Of a stretch of DNA of 64,000 nucleotides, positions 52,493 to 62,694 are shown in pieces; position 1 is the stretch's first letter; each line of letters starts with the position of its first letter. Both the position numbers and the translations under genes were made by a program. The notes beneath the pieces are model-generated. The model saw nothing but the letters and a program-made list of their open reading frames with translations, was not told where the DNA came from and searched no databases. The stretch comes from Picochlorum sp. 'celeri' (lineage: Eukaryota; Chlorophyta; Trebouxiophyceae), in contig JAACMV010000017.1 in NCBI GenBank assembly GCA_010909725.1, positions 744,001-808,000 of the forward strand, read 5' to 3'.

Positions 52493-55400
52493 ATGTTTGC
52501 ATCAAAAGTTGGCAGCGCGCTTGTTGCGCAGTTCAAAGGCCAGGTTCAGTTGAAAGTGGTGAGTAGTTATAAGCCTGTGTCTGAGCAACTATATCGACGA
52601 TTACTGATTGTCTTGTTTCTCTTGTTCAGGAAAAAGGTGACGCCACTAAGGATTCTACTCTCGTAAAGACTCTTGAGGGGTTGAGTGTACGTGGTTACTC
52701 TGCTTTTGTATGACAAGCACCAAGATTCTTTGACTTCAAACCTGGTGACATGTCTGCAGTTGGCTTCTGTTCACGCGGCGGATTCTATTCTTTCGCAATT
52801 ATTAGAATGGAGAGAATATGCTTTGAAAGTAGTCATGGATACATCTAGGCCGAATCATGCGGTTCTTATGAGATCAAGGGTACGGCTTTAGCTGCAAAAC
52901 ATCCCAAGTATCTTGCTGATCTATTTTCTATCCTCAATGCAGCTTATCATTGAAAAATTCTTTCTGGAGGCGTCAAAAAATATAGTTAAAAATAACGGTG
53001 CCTCTGTTTCTGAGAAAACTAGCGATGACTTGGAAGAACTGGCATTTGATTGGATTTTGAATGCTGACAGATACGTGGATTCAAGATTGCAAGATGTATC
53101 ACTCTCTCAGCTGAAAGATAAAGTCATTTTAGCCGCTTCAAAACTGCTTGGAGAACTGTCCCTTACTACATTAGACTCAATTCTGAAAAGATTCCTCGAA
53201 GAGCTTAGAAGTCGAATGAGAGCAGATGCATCATCTCCTGCAAGACAAGAGATGTATGATTTATGCCATGCACTCCGGTTTGTCAAATTGACAGATACGT
53301 CAGCTTCGTCATTGACATCAGCTATTAACTTTTTAGAAGCGGTTTTTCCCTTGCGACACGTTGCAAGTGAAAAGAAGAGCAGGCTGCAGCATGCACTGTG
53401 TGACTTGTTGGCCTCCGTTCTGAGTCCTTTGTCAGATGCAAAGGATCCTGGAGGATTTGGTTCGAAATCTGACCCTTCTCTGAGAAGTCAATGGCACTCT
53501 ACAGTAGCTCTCCTTCGTACAGAACTCTTTAAATGGACTACGAAGCAGTCAAAGCAAGCTCTGGCAGGATATCCAGTAGTCTCAGTGTTGACCTGCATTG
53601 AAGATGAAAATGGCCTCGTCAATTCGATCGACGTCCTGATCGATAATCTATGTAGACAAATGAAGGATAAGAAAAATGCTTCTATGGCTGTATTATGCTT
53701 GACTCGCTGCGTTTCTTGTTTCCTGAAGCGCTTGAGTGGCAGGAGTGACCCTGAACGACTCAGCAAATGGGTGTCTAGAAGCACTCAGACAGCAGTTTCT
53801 GCTGCTGTCAAAGGAAATTTAAACTCTTGTGAAAACATCATCGTCCTGAAACACCTCTGTGTGTCAGTTTCATCGGTATTGCCAGAATTTGCTTTCAAAG
53901 GGATGATCATGGAAATGCTTGCATTTGAAGGGAGCCATTCATGGGAAGCTCCATTCATCGCGATATCATCCCTCGTTCCAATCTTGGCACAAGCACCAGG
54001 AAAACTCTTTGATGAGGATATTGATTATATGGAAAAACTCCCACCAACTCCAGCGGCTTTGGAAGCATTGGTGATGAATTTAGGCCCCAATACCCCATAT
54101 GGCAAGCCGGTTCCTCGGTACCTTGTCCAGAGAATGGAGCATCTTTTGCAGCAGGATTATTCGTTACTTGATATTCTCGAAGTAGGACACTTGAGTTCTC
54201 CTCTATCAGATGCATTGGAGAAAATTAGAATTCAATGCCATCAGTTACATGGATACTCAAAGATTTCTAATTCAGTTAGGGCCCAGCAAGATGGGATATC
54301 GAAGGAGAGAATCACTGCCCTGACTGTTCTTGTGAGTTTACTCGATGCAACACCTTTTGTTATCCCATCGGGTTGGAAACAAGACGCCAAAGCTAGTCAA
54401 ATATTTATGGAGGATGTACCATCTTACACTATTCATGCTGAAGCTAGTGTACGAAGTGCAGCAATATCAGCACTATCTCGTTGCATGACAGCTTGGCCAG
54501 GATCTCGAAATTCGGTCATTGAGGGTTTGACTAGGGTTATTAAAAGTATTTTATTCGATACAGAAGAGCTGATTATGGATGTATCTAACCTACTAATACA
54601 GATGATGAAAATTTGGGAGACATCAAACAGTCAAAAGATTTCAGACCTTCAAGCTCCATGGTCTACATATCAACAGGAAACTTTTGATGTTTTACATCAC
54701 GTAGAATCATGTGGTTTCTTCTTACTTTGTCATCCTAGCGAGATCATCAGATCAATGGGCCTTAAGGTCTTACAAGCAGCATGCCACCTGCACTTGAGCA
54801 TTAAGGAAAGGGCCGATACATTTCGGGCATTAGACTCAAATAATTCAGCCTCAAGTGCACCAAAGATGCTTGAGAAAATGCCCGAAAAGACAGAATTAGA
54901 AATTTCATATGAACACACACGCTCTGCTTCTCAACCTTGGGTGCGGCTTGGCCAGGCCAATGATCAACAGTTGACCTCAAATGGCCAATCCATTGACAAA
55001 TTCCGGAGATCATTCTCAGAAATGATAACACCCAGAGCTGGAAGTACTTTGTCCATGCCATGGCAGAGAACAGCTTCATCAACTATTCGTGAAGCATTTA
55101 CATCGGGGGCAAACAGTCCTTTGTCTGAGGTGAAGCATGACCAAAAATATTTGTTCGAACTGATACAAGAACAGGGAAATCAAATATCTCGATCTTGTTA
55201 TTGGGATATTGGACCGTATTCTGATATTTTGAGAGTTTGGAAGCCTGTCCCACATGACTGCTCTTTTGAATCGTGCATGTCTGATACAACTGAAGCAGAC
55301 AGAACATCAAGGTGGTTGAAGATCTTATCTGAGCTGGTGAGGCACTGCTGGATCTACGCAAAAGATACTGCCGCTACAATTGTCGTTGAAACCTTGGGAA

Positions 55401-58400
55401 ATTTCCATAATTTCACAGTGACAGATCAGAATGGGAGGCAGACCGTGTCCACAGATGGGAAGAAGAAGCTTTGGGGGGATTTGTACTGTTTCATAATTGC
55501 TCCAACTCCTCGTGATGCATGCCTTTCTATTGATGAGCTTCTTCCCAGGAAAATAGAAGGTTTTTTCGGGATTCTTATCAATTCAGCCCGAATCGGATCA
55601 GATTTGGCCCTCTCTGCTATTGGTTGTGCAGACAAATCATTCCAAGGGAGTGTGGTTCAAAAATGTCAACCTCTTGAGACTGAGTACTCTGCTGTTGGTG
55701 AGAAAAAAGGAAGCTCCTTGAAATCTGCTAAAAGCTTCAGGAAAGATGCAAGGCTCGTTCATGCTCAAATCCTTTGTGCTGTATGCTCAAACATAGAACC
55801 GAACACCTTGCAGGGTGAGATCCTAATGCGTGACTCGTTAATTGGGTTCATCGTCGAAACGGTGAGATTTATTGATGTCTCGTCCATTGTATCGCCAGAT
55901 TTACAGCTATTGCGGTATTGTCCTTTGCTCTATTGCCCGCCAGGTGGCTTTGCAGCTCTCTGAGAGGCATTCACAGGCATTCCCGCCAATGCTTCGCAAG
56001 CAACTTTACAACACATTTAGTCTATATACGGAAGAGGGGCAGACGCCAGGATTGTTTCGATCTGAACTTCGGAGGCACATAGCCTCCGCGAAAGCGGCTG
56101 TGAAACCACGTGATCCTGAAGTCATTAAGCAGGTCGAGAAGGAGATTCTTTCCTCATCACAAATGTTGGAAGATTCTGCAAATCTCGCGATGGGCGCGAT
56201 GTTGCTAGGCCCTGTGTTTGACTCAGATAGCCAAGATCCCAATGGTAGAGTATTTACGTGGATACGGAGAATGCTAGAGAGTAATGTGCCAGATGGTGAA
56301 AAAGCAGTCCCAAGACTTCCACACATGCTGGGCACCAAAAAATTTTGAAATTGCAAAAGAAGCTTTGAAGTTTTATCTGAAGTCAAACCTGAACATGTGT
56401 CCAATGTTTGTCGATCATGCTATTCATCTAGTGCTGCAGTCGCAAATGCTCATTTCTTGGTTCTCTCCGATGTCATCATGCAGAACCAATCCATTGAAAT
56501 TTGACCTGCATACTCTCATAGCTCTCGTACTGAGTAAAATGGTTGACTCGGACCCCCAAATTCGATCGAACTCCAGGAAATTGCTGCATTCAATCGAAAG
56601 GAGGTACAATCCTGACCAGGGTCTGAAGGCTTCGTTTTCAAAACTAGGGTTGGAGGACAAGGAGAGTAGCGGACAGCATGCAATGATCCAGGACCTTGTT
56701 GTGGTTGGTGGTCTACAGAATTCCCATGCCATATTCCAACAGAAAGTATCTTCTGCAATGGCAATGCATTATGAAAACGCCTCTTTGCAAGTCACCCAGG
56801 AATTATTGAGGAGACACAAGAATGCTGTGAGTAATCCAGAGAAATTACAGCAAACCCTCTCTTGCCTTCCCCCATGGCTTGAGCACGCTGACTTTTCTGG
56901 AGATGGATGGTCTTATTCTGTCTTGGATTTGCTTTATAATGTATCAAATGCTCCTGGCTTGGTTCAGAGCACTGCTATTCAGGAAATTTGGCGAACCATA
57001 GCTATGCACAGAGGAAACATTGCACCTGTGCTCAATTTCCTCTTATCTAAGCTCCTACGTGAGAGCAAAGAATCATCCAAAAGCAACTTAGAATATTCGT
57101 CCATGGAATGTGGAAAACATATTGCCCTTTATCTTTCACGGGTGGCGCCCAGGTTTACAGTGGAGCATCTGATAACTTTGGCAGAATCAGAAGTACTCAA
57201 TCTGCATGGGAAGGATGAGCCTTTAGATCAGGCCGAGATAAATAATACGGTTGAGCTGGGATTGGTACGGTGTTTTGACATCCAATATCTGGTCATACTT
57301 TCTTTTATGTTCATATGCATGTTTGCAGATAAAGGAATTCCATCATAGAGCCGCAACAGCTCCAACCCAACAACCTCTGCCTAGGCAACAGCCACTAGCA
57401 GCACGAGCAGCAGCTGCCATTGCGGCAGCTACAGCAGATCGTTCCAAGCCATTTACCGCGTCATCATTTGCTCAGGTAATTAAAAGATCTACTGTGGATA
57501 TAATTATCAAAACCGGCGTTGCTGTTGCTGATACTGTCGTTGTGGCTGGAGCAGCAGCAGTTGGAACGATCTCAGCTTCGGGTCTGGCCGCGGATGAAGA
57601 TGAGAATCGACTAAAATCTCGGACGAAATATGGAGAGTATGATGTGTGAAGAGTCGCTGGAGGCAGCCTTGGGTTCAGGCTTGCTGCAAGATAACCAAGG
57701 GACTTCAACGCATGACGTCCAAGCAGATGATCATCTTCAGCCAATTCCTAGAATCATGAGAAGCGCAGAGTTTTTATCTTCTCAAGAGGGTGCACTTTGC
57801 CTTTTAAGCGAGGATAGTGTCTGAAAATGATGAATACCTGCGCCCCACACTTGGCAGAGCTACTGCATATTGCTGTTTTGCAGTGGACTCATGCAATGAG
57901 CAAGTGTGCCATGAATCTTGTCAGATTTTGGCAATTTTGCTGTATAATCTTTCATACAAGATAATTAGAAACAAATTCAAAACATGACGATCCAGTGTAT
58001 TCATCAGACTATGCAAGGGTGGCTAGTGTTATTGGCTTTTTACAGAGCGTACCAGACGGAGAAGGATCTGGGATTGGGAGCTACCAACACTACATACCCG
58101 TGGATTTCTTCCGCAGGATCCGTTGCTGCTTTTGTCCAAATAGGTATGTATTGATGTCCCTATTTTCGTTTTTCATGCTCACGTGCTGAGAAGTGCATGG
58201 CTCTGCAGTTGCAAATTGCCTTTCCGTTTGACTCAGGGCTATCAGAAAAATGGGCCTCGGAGGCTCTGAAGTGGGCGTGTTGCTCACGAACACGGCATGG
58301 AGCATCGCGATCTCATCAAATTTATTGCTCGCTTTCTCCTTCTTTGACAAGCCCCGCGTGCACTTCATTGCTATTTTGCCTGGAGAAATGTCTGAAAACA

Positions 58401-59648
58401 GCATCATCTGAGGGACTTGACACTGGTATTGAAATCCTATGCACCCTTAGGGTGCTCTTATCGAACACGAGTCGAGATAAAATTATCTTATATCCTCATT
58501 TATTTGCTGCATGTATTGCATTGTTGAACTCGAGCGTGGTCAGAGTGGGAGAACTGGCAATGGCCATGCTTCTGGAACTCTTGGATTGCTTGGATTTCTC
58601 AGACCTGCTCGTGCAGAAGGCAATTTGAGCGTTTTTGCCCCAGAACATGCTTTCAAGCCAAACCATTCCAATACTAAGATGCCTGATCATGTATGGCTGC
58701 TGGGAAAAAGTCTTATGGAAGATATTGAGGATGTTGAGGATGATGCTGCTGGACCCTGGTTTGCTCTGCAACAGCTTCTGGTCAAAGGCTTGTTTCAGGG
58801 GGACACAGAGCGACTTACACTGGATGCATTTGCCTCAATTTGTAGACAAATCCATCGAGCTTCCAAGATGCATGTCCTAAGACCACGGGCTTTGAAGAAA
58901 TTGAAGAGGCAGGAATGGTTCACAGTGCATTCATATTCCCTTGCAAGTCATCCCTTGGCTGGCATTGAATCCATCATTGGTGATGTATACATTGGCCTCG
59001 CGATCACTGTCTCCTCAACTTTACCTTGGGTGTTTGTGAAAGTAAACGTAGACTCCGAGGAGATATCAGGTTTCCTTCAGGATTTATCACAGGCATGTGA
59101 ATGTGTTGGGTGGACAAACTTGGGAGCCCTCCTGCAATGCCTCGAATCCGATCCAACTCAAAAATGGATCTCGATATGAGCTGCAGAAATTGGTCTAGGG
59201 AAGTAGTTCCGATCATTATCCACGAACTTTTCCCCAGGTATGGATTGCTCTTCATTCAACGACTGATCGAGACTGTCCAGAGAGCCCCTGATGTATACCA
59301 GAGGGCAGCTCTCTACATCTTAGAGGCTTTGTTTAGTACACCCGGAGTGAATATTGGTAATGACGAACTCATCATAAGTGAAACTTGCCTCATCCGACAT
59401 GCTCGCCCTGGAATTGAATGGTCAACTTGGCGGCTGCATTGTTAGAGTCTTGCAAGCACTGTCCAACTATCAGGGATCACCAGGCACATATGAACAGCAT
59501 GACATATACAGCTGGAACAAATGCATTGATGAAATAGGAGAATGCAATAAAATCTGCTCGGGGAGCGTTAAAACGAGTTGCCATGAATTGCCCAGGCACA
59601 GCTGAACTGCTAGATCTGCAAACTCACCCCTCAACACAATCATCCTGA
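52493..59648 (+). CDS. FRY: Furry/PAG1/Tao3 cell-morphogenesis scaffold, 3' half frame-disrupted
   Basis: A very large HEAT/ARM-repeat scaffold that works with NDR kinases in polarity and morphogenesis. Exons 1-3 are small (introns 52559-52629, 52687-52759, 52880-52942); exon 4 (52943-55861) is one clean frame of 973 codons. The opening WREYALKVV, then LAFDWILNADRYVD and LGELSLTTLDSILKRFLEELRSR, match plant PAG1-like proteins as I recall them. An intron at 55862-55943 and a further exon are clean to ~56337. Then the reading frame changes repeatedly though similarity continues to the end (see the separate entry). Further introns: 57265-57328 and probably 58144-58208. The stop is uncertain: TGA at ~59603 or ~59646. 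Confidence 0.75.
56337..59420 (+). other. frame-disrupted segment of the Furry gene (about a dozen apparent indels)
   Basis: Similarity to Furry hops between frames. Apparent shifts lie near 56340 (A6T4), 56415, 56502 (A3T3), 57640, 57818, 57840 (C4), 57875 (T4), 57980 (A4), 58060, 58615, 59165 (A5) and 59395. Most are +1, four are -1, and many are at homopolymers. Between shifts the peptides look normal, such as EIAKEALKFYLKSNLN, WASEALKWACCSRTRHG and VYQRAALYILEALF. Neither GT-AG introns nor one recoding signal explains them all. Confidence 0.65.
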
Positions 59649-59761
59649 TGCGGTTGTTGGGCAGCAGCCTCTCGCATCACCGTCAACACATTTATTGCCA
59701 TTTTTACCAGAATGATACAAATAATGATTATACATGCATACTTTTAAAAACAAAAGAAACA

Positions 59762-60578
59762 CTATGCTCTGGTCCTCTTTTTGGAAAATGCCTTGACAGT
59801 CTTTTCCAGCACAGCCACATCCTCCTCGTCCTCCTCGATCCCAATACTTTCGAACAAGTCCTTCTGATTCCCATTCAAATTCTCTGACACGGTATCCCAG
59901 ACGTTCTTGAAACTCCTCTTGCGAGATTTCCATGCAGACAGACATGAATCTATAGACTTCTCCACCTCCTTGATCTCAGCAGGGGAAATCTGCTTCACCT
60001 CCCCATTCCTCAGCACTGCTAGCTTCCCATCTAATTCCTCTGCCTCACGCTGTAATGCGGAATATTCCTCCTCCATCTCATCCAATGTCTTGCTCGATTT
60101 CAGCCTTTTATACTCCTGCTGCAGTGCCCCCACAGCCTCTGCCATCCCAGCCACATCCTTCTTCAAGCCCCTCGATACGTGACACCTTCTCCTTGAGTTC
60201 TTCATCCGACAATGTAGCACGGTCCTCTTGCGTCGCAAAGTAAATCTTGGTCTTGCCAAATTCCTTGCACACAATCTGACCTTGCCCTGCGAGAGAGGCC
60301 AAAGCCTTGTCCGCCTGAGACTTTTTTACACCCCGAGTCGCAAGCAAATCCGCAACATTCTATACACATACGCAGTAATGAATGAATACAGCAGAAACCA
60401 TACAGGATTGTCAATGAACTCCCCAACGACTTTCGAACAACCACCACGCACACACAGGCGTATCGCATCTCTAACCAATTATATTCCATACCTGTACATT
60501 AAATGGTCTATTTTGATCCAAGAGCAGATTCAAGCATTGCTCTTCAGCCGAAGACAGTCGTTGTTTTGCTCCTCCCAT
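59762..60578 (-). CDS. HOP2: homologous-pairing protein 2 (HOP2/PSMC3IP), with one apparent frameshift
   Basis: A meiotic partner of MND1 that helps DMC1/RAD51 strand exchange. The 132-nt intron 60360-60491 (gtatgg...tatag) joins NLLLDQNRPFNVQ to NVADLLATRGVKKSQADKAL, the winged-helix DNA-binding start of the family. IVCKEFGKTKIYF follows. After EKVSRIEG the frame shifts by one at a run of four G (60168-60171), then continues LKKDVAGMAEAVGALQQEYKRL, a coiled coil, and WKSRKRSFKNVWDTVSEN, the conserved C-terminal block. Apart from this base the gene looks intact. About 223 aa. Confidence 0.82.
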
Positions 60579-60661
60579 ATCTGCGCTTGTACTGTATCAA
60601 GTCCTCTCTATTCGTCTTGTCTGTGTAAAATTACACCAGTATTAATTAATTAATATAGCAT

Positions 60662-61632
60662 CTATCGTTGAGAGCGTTGTAGACCAACATGCTCATGCTC
60701 ATATTCAACTTCGACACGAGGGCGCCTTGTTCGTCGCTTTTTGCTCAATGTCCGTGGGGCCGCACGGTCCTCTTCATCATCTTCTTCTTCCTCTGACTCG
60801 GACGATGACGACGTCGAAGGCGTCGTCATATCCTCCATATCGTCCTCCGACAGAGGCACATCAGCCTCATCCAGCCATTCCACAGAGTCCCCATCATCAT
60901 CATCGCTTTCATCCTCATCCTCAACAAAAAACTCCTCATCTTCCAGCATCACATCCCGTTCAATCTCCTTTTCATCCTCAGTCAACGCCTCCTTCGACAG
61001 CGCATTTTTATATTGGCAATGTAGGAAAGTTATAAATATCACCATATGTCCCATTCTTCAGCCTTTCAAGCAGCTCCTTCTCAATAGCCTTGTCCAACTG
61101 CGCTGCAGCCTCTGCCTTGGCCTCCTTCCTCTTCTCCATCTTTTCCTTCCTCGCAGGCATCGTCACCAACTTTGGCTTCACCTTGAGCTGCAGCTTGCGC
61201 ATCCTAATAAGATACTGCGTAATCTTTGTCAACCGCTGCTTATTCTTATGCACCAAAAACTTGGGCCAGTAGGCCAAATGCTCATCAATCTGAGCCAGCG
61301 CAGCCGCATACTGCCGCTTCAATCTAATCTTCTGCCACATCTTCTTAGGAGCATGGGCTCTCTCTGCCGTCTTGATGTACAAGTAACACCTCCCCTTGTC
61401 CTCCCGGATGGTGGCATACCTGCTATTTGCCAAGGGACAGGAACTCCTATTACACAACCCTGATGATACACACAGTACCCGCATTAAAACCATTCTCATG
61501 TGTTTTATTATGGCAATATTACATACCTGTCACATTGTATTCATTTCTACAGAAATTCTGTGTCTGTGTTTTTGCTCGAAAACTGCAATGCCCATGCATA
61601 ATGAGCTGCCAGACAACTTCATCGTGCTGCAT
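60662..61632 (-). CDS. MAK16: MAK16 ribosome-biogenesis protein, with one apparent frameshift
   Basis: A nucleolar 60S-assembly factor. Exon 1 (from ATG at 61632) encodes [18 protein letters not shown] and ends [10 protein letters not shown]; intron 61460-61526 (gtatgt...atcag) leads to [31 protein letters not shown] and [20 protein letters not shown] are typical. After YNFPTLP a +1 change near 61010-61020 (in TATAAAAATG) is needed to continue with [18 protein letters not shown]. The acidic region and the final [12 protein letters not shown] match the MAK16 C-terminus. A TTACA lies 26 bp beyond the stop. Confidence 0.85.
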
Positions 61633-62133
61633 TGTCTAACCTAATCAGATTTATATTGCTATTTTTGCACAATATTGTGATAAATTATACTATTGAGAGT
61701 GGGTACATGGTCATGGATGAATGCATGCTGGATGCACTGTCGATTTTATTCATCTATTCAAGGAACTTTTTGTCAACAGCACTCGATGGTGCTGCTGCTG
61801 TCAACGACTATTTGTGTAATTATTATTACTATACCCATGTCTTTCTTGGTATCAGGGGTAGGTGCAGAATTGCGACGATCGCTCGGTCGCCGTGGACGAG
61901 CCCACGATTGGGAACACCTCTGTCCTTCATTCGGCACCATTGTTTCAAATATCTCGGCATCTGAGGTGGATATATGTGCGTTATTTTATATTTATGATGT
62001 GGTTCTTGGAGTGATTGATACCATCCCATTGCTATTGTATGTAGTGCGCCTCTTTTCCTCTTCTGTGACTTCTTCCAGTAGTAGCAGCAGCAGCAGCAGC
62101 AGCAGTAAAAGTCGCTGTCATGTAGATGTGGAC
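61633..62133. other. divergent interval MAK16 / winged-helix gene, with CAG repeat
   Basis: About 500 bp. Plus-strand frames here are open but start at TTG or lack similarity. A possible 5' exon around 61707-61830 cannot be excluded. An (AGC)n tract precedes the next gene. Confidence 0.4.
62083..62105. repeat. (AGC)n trinucleotide repeat
   Basis: Seven AGC units plus two bases, just upstream of the ATG of the small winged-helix-like gene. Read in frame it would encode serine, so it may be coding if an upstream start is used. Confidence 0.85.
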
Positions 62134-62421
62134 ATGCGACGACGACTGTATCACAATTCGAGTCATAGGATGATGGATGGTGGAGAGGATCATGTTCAGC
62201 AGAGACCAAAGACACTACTGCGGGGCGCGCTGACCCAGGCAGAGAGCCCTCTAACTGCAGCAGAGATATGGGAGTTGGTGGAGCCACAAGGGATGAAGAG
62301 CAAGCGATTTATGAAGACTATGCTAAAGCAGATGCGTGAGAGGGGTGAAGTAAAGACAAAGCCATCTGATGGTAGTAATAATAGTTTTGTGTATTACCAT
62401 GTGAGTACAGAGGAACGATAG
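62134..62421 (+). CDS. small winged-helix-like protein, probably mitochondrial
   Basis: About 95 aa from the ATG at 62134: an Arg-rich start (MRRRLYHNSSHRMMDGG), then TLLRGALTQAESPLTAAEIWELVE and KSKRFMKTMLKQMRERGEVK, a helix-turn-helix/winged-helix pattern I associate with small plant mitochondrial proteins. The frame extends far upstream without an ATG fit, through a Ser tract from the AGC repeat, so a longer form is possible. The exact family is not certain. TGTAA lies 31 nt after the stop. Confidence 0.5.
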   Translation: MRRRLYHNSSHRMMDGGEDHVQQRPKTLLRGALTQAESPLTAAEIWELVEPQGMKSKRFMKTMLKQMRERGEVKTKPSDGSNNSFVYYHVSTEER

Positions 62422-62694
62422 TCTCAGTTTCGAGTAGATATATACATGTTGTGTAATAAATAAATAAACCAATGTGTGTGTGAGAGAGAGATGCATTATC
62501 TGATGCACAGAAATATGCTCATAGCATATGCTCGTGTATGAAGCCATGTACCCATAAATAATGTATGGGGACTGCATTTTTTCGAATGGGTTGGGCATGC
62601 GGGCAATGACGGTTCGAGTGTTGATTGAACGAATGCGTCCATGGGATACCTCTGGGACATAGTACATTGTAAAAAATATTATTATTGTATTAGT

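Noticed and set aside
56281..56314. 34-nt GT-AG intron to explain the first Furry frame change
   Set aside because: Too short against all other introns here (59 nt or more), and a single homopolymer base gives a better protein join.
56337..56348. Programmed +1 frameshifting at TGA (TTT-TGA), as in Euplotes-like recoding
   Set aside because: Four of the shifts are -1, many are not at stops, and the affected stretch includes two unrelated neighbouring genes; an indel-rich sequence patch is simpler.
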